Shown: one piece after another, positions 42,101 through 50,282 of the stretch
Layout of the letters: each line of letters opens with the position of its first letter
Numbering within the stretch: position 1 is the first letter of the stretch
Source of the DNA: Verrucomicrobiia bacterium
GTDB taxonomy: Bacteria; Verrucomicrobiota; Verrucomicrobiia; Verrucomicrobiales; DEV007
Direction of reading: 5' to 3'
Length of the DNA: 64,000 nucleotides
NCBI GenBank assembly: GCA_030427505.1
Contig: JAUICH010000001.1
Coordinates: 744,001-808,000, forward strand
Notes under the pieces: model-generated
What the model was told of the DNA's origin: nothing
The model's input: only the letters and a program-made list of their open reading frames with translations
Database searches by the model: none
Program-made: the position numbers and the translations under genes

Positions 42101-43149
42101 TTGGCTCTCCCAGGTGCGAAACGGGCGATTTCGACAACGGTATCTCCATCGCGACCGATGGCGCCTATATCAATAAGCCTGATGAAGGGAACGTGCTGCG
42201 CCGTTTCAATTCCGAAACGGGCAACTGGACCGGGATTCCCTACTACAAGAACGCCTTCAACCAGGCGGCCCTGCCAGCCTACTTCTCGCCGAACCGGCAG
42301 GTGCCATCCGCGGTGATGTTCGGTTCACTGCCTACCGGGATCAAACGCCAGATTCCTTGGCAGACGCTCCTGTTCCGGCCGCAGAAGGGGCATCCCAATG
42401 ATGCGAAGCCGGAGGACGGGGCGTTCCGGGGGCGAAGCATTCCACCCGACCATCTGTTGCTCGACTGGTTCTGGATGCCGGTGGTGGAGCCCTATGCCAT
42501 CAGCGAGCCGTTCTCCACCGGCGGCAAGATCAACATGAACTACCAGATCGTGCCCTTTACCCACATCCGGCGTTCCACCGGGATCAGGGCCGTGCTGAAG
42601 GAAGAGAAACTGCTGATCATTCCGCGCGATCAAGCGCCCTTTTACAAGAAGGCAGAAGGACAACACGTAAAGGAACCGTTGCGCCATTCGCTGGATGTCG
42701 GGGAAACCCTCCGGCAGTTTGAGGCTCGTTTCGCGGCAAACCGGCTTTTCAAGTCGGCTTCCGAAATTTGCGACCTGCACCTGGTTCCCGAAGATAGCCG
42801 TCTGGAAGACATGGACGAGGACTTCTGGGCGGAAAATGCTCTGACCGGAGACAACACGCGGGAAAGGCCCTATGCGAATATCTATCCGCGCCTGACGACC
42901 AAGTCGAATGTCTTTCGCGTGCACTACCGGGTGCAATTGTTGCAGCTGCCGCCCGCCCACCGGGCGGATCTTCTGGACCCGGAGTGGCTGGTCTTGCAGG
43001 CGGAGTACCGTGGATCCACTTTGATCGAGCGCTATCTGGATCCCGCCGAGCCGCTCGCCCCGGACTACGCGGTGAAACCGGAGGCTTCAGACAAGTTGGA
43101 CCGTTTCTATAAGTTCCGTATAATCAACAAGCGACGCTTCTCGCCGTGA
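39151..43149 (+). CDS. Verru_Chthon cassette protein A, copy 1
   Basis: The 1332-residue product carries a pilin-like leader: RGVALLMTLTITALVTILVL at residues 19-38, with Gly20 before the hydrophobic helix. The position that is Glu5 in most prepilins is Met here, as in GspK/PilX-type minor pilins. After it comes the family block LAWASQPGAIRTY followed by YKLYSSSQM, and later FWTDDECGKININTAS, PPDHLLLDWFWMPVVEPYA and EYRGSTLIERYLDPA. It is expected in the envelope, its large C-terminal part outside the inner membrane. The ATG is 27 bases after a promoter. The other A protein follows directly. Confidence 0.9.
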   Translation: MKRCRKTPETPDGTSSSKRGVALLMTLTITALVTILVLSIFALGQNELNASTHYRRGVEVEGFSQTAVNLAIAQIRAATNQPDLAWASQPGAIRTYNRYGEFTQGYKLYSSSQMRVTLESTLTHDQPPDDWDTVDLGTQWVDLNEPLIRGNAVHYPIVDPRAMDELGVEGFGYDLEDVGQGPSKIGLPMPVQWIYQLRDGTLGYANRFNHFMPFEKEGRKPDKGNPIVARLAFWTDDECGKININTASEPTFWDTPRAGSRADKELVLDDRAYGLFQPVQGEYQRYPGHPATTALSPVLLPGREDIAPQDKEKLYRLTPRVGPGGSEAGTYSVLTSKPVHPDHARLYPSVDEFIMTPRRAENPFPELNEGESPETYLARTRFFLTAHSRAPELNLFNMPRVSIWPTHLERETPAGVHWTPYDEMARLCATLGTPEVNEAYYHFQRKNSDHPTEDWETIPRNRELYAYLQQLSAKEVPGFGGRFYDKYGEDQDQILTEIVDYIRSTNLYDENLEPSQYTGKEWLDELKQSQYTDPRNHGSATGTRPGHGQVAPLYNEENETRGFGRFYTITEVGILLICNADAGPPNPEDPSRPLYPKGVAGSNVPQHRALAKPLDFRTRQKSIQAMLLFELFSPSLGWTQLHDDISLEVELVRDFGADGQTLRFNSGHDRLQSMPAAAGAAAGNSGWGGTTGFWGLLRGRRSPPSGPVPEDRYPSLNRGDNRSNNESYGYEGNKKTSTEDHRAAYPFISAPVVIDGMDETMSLTGGKLRIQVYSGHDHTPKIKNSIRKPQLVQTLEVDFPDTTLPVPRLITKPQIRGREPDLEGPEDQDPRPATGVLHPGYWWVLNYDGPGFERESDGKNFVHAGKITDKEGNFLGWRKRLVHRGRLYNAQTPNWLFRPEDVVRSMVTKQADYRLIAGRREISSDEFQPHRDYDSAGVRLAHNFAGANTVAAPGYDLPDPKTESEEQLVPEVTYWPARQPDFPFGSPRCETGDFDNGISIATDGAYINKPDEGNVLRRFNSETGNWTGIPYYKNAFNQAALPAYFSPNRQVPSAVMFGSLPTGIKRQIPWQTLLFRPQKGHPNDAKPEDGAFRGRSIPPDHLLLDWFWMPVVEPYAISEPFSTGGKINMNYQIVPFTHIRRSTGIRAVLKEEKLLIIPRDQAPFYKKAEGQHVKEPLRHSLDVGETLRQFEARFAANRLFKSASEICDLHLVPEDSRLEDMDEDFWAENALTGDNTRERPYANIYPRLTTKSNVFRVHYRVQLLQLPPAHRADLLDPEWLVLQAEYRGSTLIERYLDPAEPLAPDYAVKPEASDKLDRFYKFRIINKRRFSP

Positions 43150-43229
43150 GGCGAATTCAGCAGCGAGAAGACCCGGTTTGCGCGGCTAAAATAATCTTGA
43201 AAGGTCCGAAAATATTTGAGACGAATGTA

Positions 43230-43263
43230 TTGACGTCGTAAATGCAGGCATTTACAATGTAAA
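43230..43263 (+). promoter_or_regulatory. promoter and palindromes before the second A gene
   Basis: TTGACG (43230-43235), a 17-base spacer and TACAAT (43253-43258) form a good promoter. GTAAATGC-AG-GCATTTAC (43238-43255) is a perfect palindrome in the spacer, and TTTACA-A-TGTAAA (43251-43263) is a second one over the -10. The start codon is at 43319. Confidence 0.6.
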
Positions 43264-43318
43264 ACAATTTCACCATGTGGTCTTGATTCACGGAGTGTCG
43301 AATTAGAGGAATTGAAAC

Positions 43319-46300
43319 ATGAAAACCCCCAGTAAAGTTCAGGTATCCGATACCGCGCCGTCGCCGAGCAGTGACTCCGGTAAGAAGAAAGGGATCGCAT
43401 TGTTGACCGTGCTGACGGTAACGGCCCTTTCGACTATCCTGGTATTGACCTTCTTTTCCCTGGCCCAGAACGAACTGGTCTCGTCCACCCGGTATTCTCA
43501 AGGCATCGAAGCCCGGCAGTTTGCCGAAACCGCGGTGAACATGGTGGTCGGCCAGATTCGCAAGGCGACGGGACGGGACGTGCTGGGGAGCCAGGACATC
43601 TTTGCATGGGCTTCACAGCCTGGAGCGATCCGTCAGTACGATCAGGATGGAGAGTTTCACGCCGGGTATAAGCTGTACTCGGACGACGAGATGATTACCG
43701 CCACGGAAACGGCGCTGACCAAGGCGGACATCACGGAATTGCGGGAGTGGAATGACGCCCCCTGGCGGTGGGTGGACCTGAACGAGCCGATCGTCCGTGG
43801 CGACCAGGTTTATTTCCCGATCGCGGACCCGACCGCAAAGCTCATTCAGAAGGTGGAGGGCTTCGACTTTAACAATACGCTCATCGGGGCTAGCCCCATG
43901 CAGACACTGCTGCAGCAGAAACGCAGCGACGCCCTTCCGATGCCCGTGGTTTGGATATACCAGCTTCAGGACGGCACGATGGGTACGATGAGCTTTGGTA
44001 AAAAGTTCGTTCCTCTGGTCTCCTCGGCGCCTAGTCCGACGGAGGAAAACCCCATCGTGGGCCGGTTCGCGTTCTGGACGGATGACGAGTCCTGCAAGTT
44101 GAACGTAAACGTTCACGCTGGTGGGGCGGCATGGGATACCCCGCGCGCCAGTGGCGATATTGACCGGGCCCTGGGGCGCTATCAGCCGGCTCAGCACGAA
44201 TGGCAGCGGTATCCGGGGCACCCGGCCACCACGCACCTTTCCCCCGTCTTGTTCCCTGGGCTGGTTAACCTAGGGTTGAACCGGGCCGAGATTGAAAAGA
44301 TTTATAAACTAGTTCCGCGAATTGTGGGCGGTGGTTCAACCGCGGGGACGCGCAAGGTTAACCCGAATGACCCCAAGGAAGCGAACGGTCTGATCGCCGA
44401 CAAAGACCGGCTCTATCCTTCCATGGACGAGTTCATTATGGCCATGGACCGCAAGGAAAACGAGTTTCCCACCAGCGACTCAATTCCTTCTGAAGTGCTG
44501 GAGCGGAGCCGCTTCTTTTTGACCACGAGCAGCCGGGCCCCGGAAGTGACTCTCTTTAACACGCCGCGGATCGTGATGTGGCCCACCTACTTCAAGACCA
44601 ATACTAGTGGCACGCAAGAGGCGTTTACCACCGCCTATGACAAGCTGATCCGGTTCTGCGGCGAAGTCGGGAAAATCAGTCAACAGAATAAAGCGAAGTA
44701 CTCTGGCTACCCGGAGCGTTACCAGTATTACTTTCAAAGAATCAGCGCGGATAGTCCCACGGCTGATTTCGAGGGAGATAGTGAGGTAAACCCTGAAGGC
44801 ATTATACGAAACCGGGAGCTGTATGCCTATCTGGATTGGTTGACCAGCACGGACATTCCTGGAATTGGCGATAAATTTTCCAACAAGTATTCCGATGAAG
44901 ACCGGTATGCGACGCTAACCCAGATTTTCGACTACATCCGTTCGACAAATCTTTTTGATGACACGCTTTACGAAGATTTTAGGGATGCGTTCAGTAAAAC
45001 CAATACTGACGAGCATCTGACGTTCACCAATCTCCGTTGGCAGGGGGGGAACGATCGCGGCATGCATCCCGGCCACGGTCAGGTGACGCCTATCGAGATT
45101 GAATACAAAGGGGTTGATACGCGCGGGCACGGGCGATTCTACACCTTGAGCGAGGTGGCGATTCACCTTATCGCCTGCGCGGAGGGCAATGGTAAGCCGG
45201 GCGGAGTGCGGGTAGAGGATTTTCCGAGTAACTACCCCCGATACACCGGGCCTTATTGGGACAGTGACGACCCGGGGTGGGATTCAGATGCGATTGAAGA
45301 GGCAAAGAAACCGGAAAACTGGAACTATGCTTTGGAACCCGGTCAGCCGTTGGGTAACAATCAGACGCTGGTGCAGGCGGCCATGCTGTTTCAGTTGTTC
45401 TCTCCGAGCTTGGGGTGGATTCCGATCAACCCAGATATGAAATTCAAAATCAACGTGGAAGGATTCAGTGTCGGTGGTAATTCGCTTACGTGGGGGCAAG
45501 GGTCTGGTGGTAGTGAGATTGTTTTTCCCGCCAACCGCAATGGTCTGAGTTTCACTTGGGCCGGTCGGAATTCAGGCGGTTACGTGGATTTCCGGGCGCT
45601 GTTGCGCGGAACAAAAGACAACGGAGACATTAACTATCCGGCCTATAATGGGAAAGTGCCTGGAGAAGTGGCGGACGACCATAAGGTCACCCGGGTGGCT
45701 AAGTTGGGCTTTGGAGCCTTCACCGGATCGTATGATGGAGGAAAGAGCAGTCCGGGTCCCGATATTTACTACCCGTGGATCAGTCAGCCGGAAGTCGTGT
45801 CTGGAAGTAATATGTCAGTGGGTGGCGGCACGGTGACCGTCGACATCTTCGCTGGCGGCGGTATGGAGAGCGGACACGAAACCGATCCGAAGGTGGTGCA
45901 GCATTTCGAGATCGATTTTCCGGACTTTTCGTCTCCGAAACCTGAGTTGGCGCGCGGGACCGCCGAGCGATGGAACGACGAAAAAACGGTGCTGGTTGAC
46001 GCGCAATCCATTGCCCCGGAGTGGTGGATCTTTAACGCGGACGGCTGCAATGTGGGCAATAACCACCGCGGCCGCTTGAAAGGGGCCCATAAGAGCACCA
46101 CGAGCCCCAATTACAACGATACAGGAGACGAACGGTGGCGGAGTGGGCAGTTCCGCGGGTCCTTCATCCGGGAGGGGGATGTGGTCCGTTCCATGGTGGT
46201 GGCTGGCAGCGATCCCAGATTGATCATGGGCCTCAAAGAGGTTGAAGGAGGGGCTACTGGACCCCATTTCGTGCCGCACGCGGATTACAATAAGAATGAG

Positions 46301-47644
46301 CCTTTCGCGCATAGTCTGTCCGATAGCGTCAGGGGCATGTCTCACCCAGGTTCTGGCGGGAAGTCCAACTATAAGAAAGACTATGAAGACGCTGACTTTC
46401 AGTTGGTGCGTGACGTGAAGCTGGACGGGAACCGGCGCCCCTACTTTGCCCGGGCGGACGGGTATGAAAGTTCAGTGGTTCAAAAGTACGGAGATTTTGA
46501 CAACGCCTGGGGCAACCTTCCTTCAGGCCCCTTTATCAACAAACCTGATGAGGGGAATACCCATGCATTGCTGCATTCCACGGACCCGAATTCCGGGTGG
46601 CAATTCTTGCGTGACTATGGAGACTTCCCCTACTTCGTTCGGGACTGGGTGCATGAACCGCAGGGGCCATCCTATTTCTCGCCCAACCGCATTTTGCGCT
46701 CTCCGGCGCAATTTGGTTCCCTTCCTTCGGGGATGGCAAGCTTCAAACCCTTCCAGACCCTGCTCTTCCGGCCCAATGTGGAAGGTGGCATTTATACCAC
46801 TCACCCGGGAGCGGAGAGTCCGCCGGATCACTTGCTGATGGACTTCTTCTGGATGCCGGTGGTGGAGCCGTTTGCCATCAGTGAGCCTTTCTCCACGGCT
46901 GGAAAGGTTAACTTGAATTACCAGATTCTTCCGTTCACCCACATTACCCGCAATACCGCCCTGCGTGGAGTGTTCCGGTCAGAGTATATGCTCTGCGTGC
47001 CGAACCGGTGGAGTAACTCCTTTAAAGTGGGCGTGGGCCGCGGGCGGGGATATCACTGGTTGAACAACCCCTTTGGGGGGGATCTCCAGCAAAAAAGTCT
47101 GCGGGCCGTCATCGAACCAGTAGAAACCTTGTCACAGTTTGAGAAGAAGTTCGATAACGATGAGATTTTCCGTTCCGCTTCGGAGATCTGCGAGGTTCAC
47201 TTGATCCCTCAGGATGTGGGTGAGGCCCAGGGATTCCCGAATGCGACCGGAACCTACACCCCCAGTGTATCGGACATGGCCACAGGGAAATACTGGTCGG
47301 ATCATGCGCTGGTCGGAGACAACTCAAGGGAGAATCCGTATGCGGATATCTATCCCCGTGTGACGACGAAGTCGAACACGTTCAACGTCTTCTACCGGGC
47401 CCAGGTCATCCAAAAAGCCAAGGGAACGAAACCTGACGAGTGGGATGTAAACTATGACCAGGTAGTGGCCGAGTATCGGGGATCCACGCTGGTGGAACGT
47501 TACATTGAGCCGGAAGGGCTTTTGGACGACGCCAATGATCCGGACTACGGCACGGAGTTCAATAAATACGAGAATCATGACATTCCCGGCTTGGACGAAC
47601 TCTATAAATTCAGGGTCGTCAGCACGCGCCGCTTTGCGCCGTAA
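43319..47644 (+). CDS. Verru_Chthon cassette protein A, copy 2
   Basis: This 1441-residue paralogue of the preceding gene shares its plan: leader GIALLTVLTVTALSTILVL (Gly25, Thr in place of Glu5), FAWASQPGAIRQY with YKLYSDDEM, PPDHLLMDFFWMPVVEPFA, PYADIYPRVTTKSN and EYRGSTLVERYIEPEG. The similarity is clear but far from identical; loops and the centre differ, and it is longer by 109 residues. It has its own promoter and palindromes, so A1 and A2 could be made under different conditions. It ends 37 bases before gene B. Confidence 0.9.
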   Translation: MKTPSKVQVSDTAPSPSSDSGKKKGIALLTVLTVTALSTILVLTFFSLAQNELVSSTRYSQGIEARQFAETAVNMVVGQIRKATGRDVLGSQDIFAWASQPGAIRQYDQDGEFHAGYKLYSDDEMITATETALTKADITELREWNDAPWRWVDLNEPIVRGDQVYFPIADPTAKLIQKVEGFDFNNTLIGASPMQTLLQQKRSDALPMPVVWIYQLQDGTMGTMSFGKKFVPLVSSAPSPTEENPIVGRFAFWTDDESCKLNVNVHAGGAAWDTPRASGDIDRALGRYQPAQHEWQRYPGHPATTHLSPVLFPGLVNLGLNRAEIEKIYKLVPRIVGGGSTAGTRKVNPNDPKEANGLIADKDRLYPSMDEFIMAMDRKENEFPTSDSIPSEVLERSRFFLTTSSRAPEVTLFNTPRIVMWPTYFKTNTSGTQEAFTTAYDKLIRFCGEVGKISQQNKAKYSGYPERYQYYFQRISADSPTADFEGDSEVNPEGIIRNRELYAYLDWLTSTDIPGIGDKFSNKYSDEDRYATLTQIFDYIRSTNLFDDTLYEDFRDAFSKTNTDEHLTFTNLRWQGGNDRGMHPGHGQVTPIEIEYKGVDTRGHGRFYTLSEVAIHLIACAEGNGKPGGVRVEDFPSNYPRYTGPYWDSDDPGWDSDAIEEAKKPENWNYALEPGQPLGNNQTLVQAAMLFQLFSPSLGWIPINPDMKFKINVEGFSVGGNSLTWGQGSGGSEIVFPANRNGLSFTWAGRNSGGYVDFRALLRGTKDNGDINYPAYNGKVPGEVADDHKVTRVAKLGFGAFTGSYDGGKSSPGPDIYYPWISQPEVVSGSNMSVGGGTVTVDIFAGGGMESGHETDPKVVQHFEIDFPDFSSPKPELARGTAERWNDEKTVLVDAQSIAPEWWIFNADGCNVGNNHRGRLKGAHKSTTSPNYNDTGDERWRSGQFRGSFIREGDVVRSMVVAGSDPRLIMGLKEVEGGATGPHFVPHADYNKNEPFAHSLSDSVRGMSHPGSGGKSNYKKDYEDADFQLVRDVKLDGNRRPYFARADGYESSVVQKYGDFDNAWGNLPSGPFINKPDEGNTHALLHSTDPNSGWQFLRDYGDFPYFVRDWVHEPQGPSYFSPNRILRSPAQFGSLPSGMASFKPFQTLLFRPNVEGGIYTTHPGAESPPDHLLMDFFWMPVVEPFAISEPFSTAGKVNLNYQILPFTHITRNTALRGVFRSEYMLCVPNRWSNSFKVGVGRGRGYHWLNNPFGGDLQQKSLRAVIEPVETLSQFEKKFDNDEIFRSASEICEVHLIPQDVGEAQGFPNATGTYTPSVSDMATGKYWSDHALVGDNSRENPYADIYPRVTTKSNTFNVFYRAQVIQKAKGTKPDEWDVNYDQVVAEYRGSTLVERYIEPEGLLDDANDPDYGTEFNKYENHDIPGLDELYKFRVVSTRRFAP

Positions 47645-47681
47645 GGGAATCGAAGCGCAAGAATTCCAACCATCATTGATT

Positions 47682-48311
47682 ATGAAAACCCTCAGTTCAC
47701 GCGGAGGCACTGGCCTCCGCTCCCCACGGAGTTTCTCTGGCTTCAGCTTGATTGAGGTGACCATCGCGATTGCGATTACCGCTATCGGCTTGCTGGCTCT
47801 CCTGGGCATGTTGCCTCAGGGAATGAAGACGATGCAGGAGGCGGGCGATCGCGCCTTGGAAGCCCGTATTCAACAACAGATCCTTGGGGAAATCCTGCTT
47901 ACCAACTGGGACAATCGTGCCCAGTATGACTATCGGAAGGCAGATGGCGATGGGTTGAGGTACTATGACGATCAAGGAATCGAACTGGACAAGTCTAGGA
48001 TGAATGCGGATGACTTCGATTTCCGGCACGTTTACACGGCGAGAGTCCATGTCCCAGACGTGGGAGACACCATGCCTCGAAGCATCTACGACGGAAAGTC
48101 TGCTAAGAACTACAGCGGCGTTCAGATTCCAGCCGAAGGTAACGCCTCTTTTTTAGACAAAGACGTGCAACTGGTGGTGATTGAGATTTCCAGTGTGACG
48201 GACCCAAATTTCGATTTCGACGACTCCGATTACTTTTCCAGAATCCGGACATTTCAAAGTTCGCTGGTGAAAATGGGATTCGATTTCAATCCTAATGTGA
48301 GTTCGAATTGA
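47682..48311 (+). CDS. Verru_Chthon cassette protein B, pilin-like
   Basis: The ATG used gives 209 residues; an upstream in-frame region is ignored because the leader would be internal. The prepilin leader is short and basic, cleavage expected after Gly20, followed by FSLIEVTIAIAITAIGLL with Glu at position 5 of the mature protein. GLLALLGMLPQGM after the helix resembles GspI/PilV minor pilins. The rest is a small folded domain with acidic stretches. A prepilin peptidase must be supplied from elsewhere. Confidence 0.88.
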   Translation: MKTLSSRGGTGLRSPRSFSGFSLIEVTIAIAITAIGLLALLGMLPQGMKTMQEAGDRALEARIQQQILGEILLTNWDNRAQYDYRKADGDGLRYYDDQGIELDKSRMNADDFDFRHVYTARVHVPDVGDTMPRSIYDGKSAKNYSGVQIPAEGNASFLDKDVQLVVIEISSVTDPNFDFDDSDYFSRIRTFQSSLVKMGFDFNPNVSSN

Positions 48312-48398
48312 CCGGATTGAAGGCACGGGATTGTCACCTTTGAAAACCCCAGAAGCGGCCGTGGCGACAGGCCTCTTCACGGCGAAAGAGAAAGAAGC

Positions 48399-49466
48399 AT
48401 GAAGACTCTAAAAATAAGGGAAAGCGCGAAGAAAGCGGATCGCGATTCGAGAACGGGTTTCACGATGATTGAGTTGCTCGTTTCGATGACGATTCTCTCG
48501 GTTCTGTTGCTGATGCTGACTCAGTTGCTGACTCAGGTGCAGAACACCTGGTCATATTCCGAGAGCCGCATTTCACAGTTTCGTGAAGCCCGCGTGGCAT
48601 TCGACATCATCTCGAAGAATTTGTCCCAAGCCACGATGAATACCTACTGGGACTACGAATACGATCGGGGCAATCAGGTCAAAAGATACCGCCGGCAATC
48701 CGAGCTTCACTTCCTGACGCTGCAAGCCAGAGATCTGGATCTTGGGAAGCCCACGACGACACACGCGATCTTTTTCCAGGCTCCCTTGGGATTCTCCAGC
48801 CGCTACCGGAATTTGGACAACCTGTTCAACGGAAGAGGATATTTCGTGGCGTTCTCCGATGACCTCGATTTCAAGCCCCAGTTTATCAAGGCGGAACCCA
48901 AGTTCCGGTTTCGGCTGATGGAGTACCGGGCGCCCGCGGAAGAAAATCAGGTTTTCGTGGATGGCGATGAAGAGCGCCAAGCAGACCGGGAACAGATTTT
49001 CGACTGGTGGTACCAATACGAGCAAGAGAAATACAGCTACCCGCTGGCAGAGAATATTATCGCTTTGATTATCTCCCCCAGGGAAACACTGGAAGATTCG
49101 CGAAAAGGCGCGGGTGGATCGGTGGAGACTGATACGTTCAGCAGTATTGCTCCCGAGTATACATTCGATTCAAACGACCGGACTAAGAAAGCTTTCACTC
49201 AAATGGTTCCACCGCTGGTAAAACTGACCATGGTGGCGATAGACGAAAATTCGGCTGTTCGTCTGGAAGCTCAGTACGGACGAAGTATGCCTGACTTGGT
49301 GCCCAATAGCCTTTTCCGGAACACACGCGACTACCAGCGGGACTTGGACGAGCTGAAGAAGGACCTCATTGATGCCAACGTGAATTTCAAGGTATTCAGT
49401 ACCATGGTAGCCATCCGTAGTGCGAAGTGGAACACCTTGATCCCGCAGGGAGATATCGGCAGTTGA
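48399..49466 (+). CDS. Verru_Chthon cassette protein C, pilin-like
   Basis: The 355-residue protein has a basic leader, cleavage after Gly20, and FTMIELLVSMTILSVLLLML with Glu5. The helix runs on into TQLLTQVQNTWSYSESRISQFREARVAFD, like the GspJ/PilW class of minor pilins. The remaining 290 residues form a large globular domain, facing the periplasm or exterior. It starts 87 bases after gene B and ends 53 bases before gene D. Confidence 0.88.
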   Translation: MKTLKIRESAKKADRDSRTGFTMIELLVSMTILSVLLLMLTQLLTQVQNTWSYSESRISQFREARVAFDIISKNLSQATMNTYWDYEYDRGNQVKRYRRQSELHFLTLQARDLDLGKPTTTHAIFFQAPLGFSSRYRNLDNLFNGRGYFVAFSDDLDFKPQFIKAEPKFRFRLMEYRAPAEENQVFVDGDEERQADREQIFDWWYQYEQEKYSYPLAENIIALIISPRETLEDSRKGAGGSVETDTFSSIAPEYTFDSNDRTKKAFTQMVPPLVKLTMVAIDENSAVRLEAQYGRSMPDLVPNSLFRNTRDYQRDLDELKKDLIDANVNFKVFSTMVAIRSAKWNTLIPQGDIGS

Positions 49467-49519
49467 GGCTCGCCTGTCCGTTGTGATTCATTTGTTAATC
49501 TGACATACTGATTTTGTTT

Positions 49520-50164
49520 ATGAAGGTCTTTCGTAATTCCCGCGAGAAGCAGGGCTTTTCGCTGATTGAAATGTTGATCGTACTCTCGGTGGTGGGGTTG
49601 CTCTTCGCCATGTCCGCGCCTCAGTTCTTCACGCTGATGCAGTCGACCAGTCTCACGACGGAGGGGGCTTTTTTAAGAAACAAGCTTACCCAGGCGCAGC
49701 AGATTGCCCTTTCTAAAAACGCGGACGTGGAGGTGCGTTTCTTCAAATTCAAGGATGAAGCACAGGTGGAAACCGTGGAACAGTTTCGTGGGATCCAGTT
49801 CTACACCTACAATCAAAGAGGCGAGGCGGAACCCATCAGTCAGTTCTTCAAGCTGAAGGCTCCCATTGTTGTCAGCAGTGACAATAAGATGTCCACCGTC
49901 CTGCGGCCCACCTCGGATGACTTCTATTCTCCGCGTAGGGGGCGTTCCGAGATCCCCATCGAAGGCGTGCGAAGGGAAGCTGAATTTGTATCCTTCCGGT
50001 TTCGTCCTGACGGCTCGACCGATCTCCCCGGTAAAGCGGGTTCGGATACTTGGCACCTGACTCTCGTGAAGGAGACGGATGGAAGCAATGGGAGCGTCCC
50101 GGATAACTTTTACACCGTTCAGATCGACCCCTTTAATGGCCGTCTCTTGGAGTTCCGGCCGTAG
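49520..50164 (+). CDS. Verru_Chthon cassette protein D, pilin-like
   Basis: The ATG gives 214 residues; a TTG two codons earlier is also open. Leader MKVFRNSREKQG, cleavage before Phe13, then FSLIEMLIVLSVVGLLFAM with Glu5, followed by RNKLTQAQQIALSKN as in GspH/FimT pseudopilins. The C-terminal part is a beta-rich domain ending in FNGRLLEFRP. This is the last cassette gene; A1-A2-B-C-D are all on one strand. Confidence 0.88.
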   Translation: MKVFRNSREKQGFSLIEMLIVLSVVGLLFAMSAPQFFTLMQSTSLTTEGAFLRNKLTQAQQIALSKNADVEVRFFKFKDEAQVETVEQFRGIQFYTYNQRGEAEPISQFFKLKAPIVVSSDNKMSTVLRPTSDDFYSPRRGRSEIPIEGVRREAEFVSFRFRPDGSTDLPGKAGSDTWHLTLVKETDGSNGSVPDNFYTVQIDPFNGRLLEFRP

Positions 50165-50232
50165 TGGAGGTTTCGTGGCGCTCTATTGCCGAGCGCCCCG
50201 GTTGCGAAGGTAGCTTCCATACCAGTGAAGCC

Positions 50233-50250
50233 CGCAAGATCGGTCTTGCG
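50233..50250 (+). repeat. 7-bp hairpin after the cassette
   Basis: CGCAAGA (50233-50239) and TCTTGCG (50244-50250) are perfect complements around TCGG. No T-tract follows. It lies in the 118-base gap after gene D and may be a weak terminator or an operator of the next gene. Confidence 0.45.
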
Positions 50251-50282
50251 ATTGCTGGGTTGATAGCGCTACGATTAAACTT

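Noticed and set aside
39151-47644. A1 and A2 as one broken gene
   Set aside because: Each has its own promoter, pilin-like leader and complete C-terminal family block, so they are paralogues and not halves.
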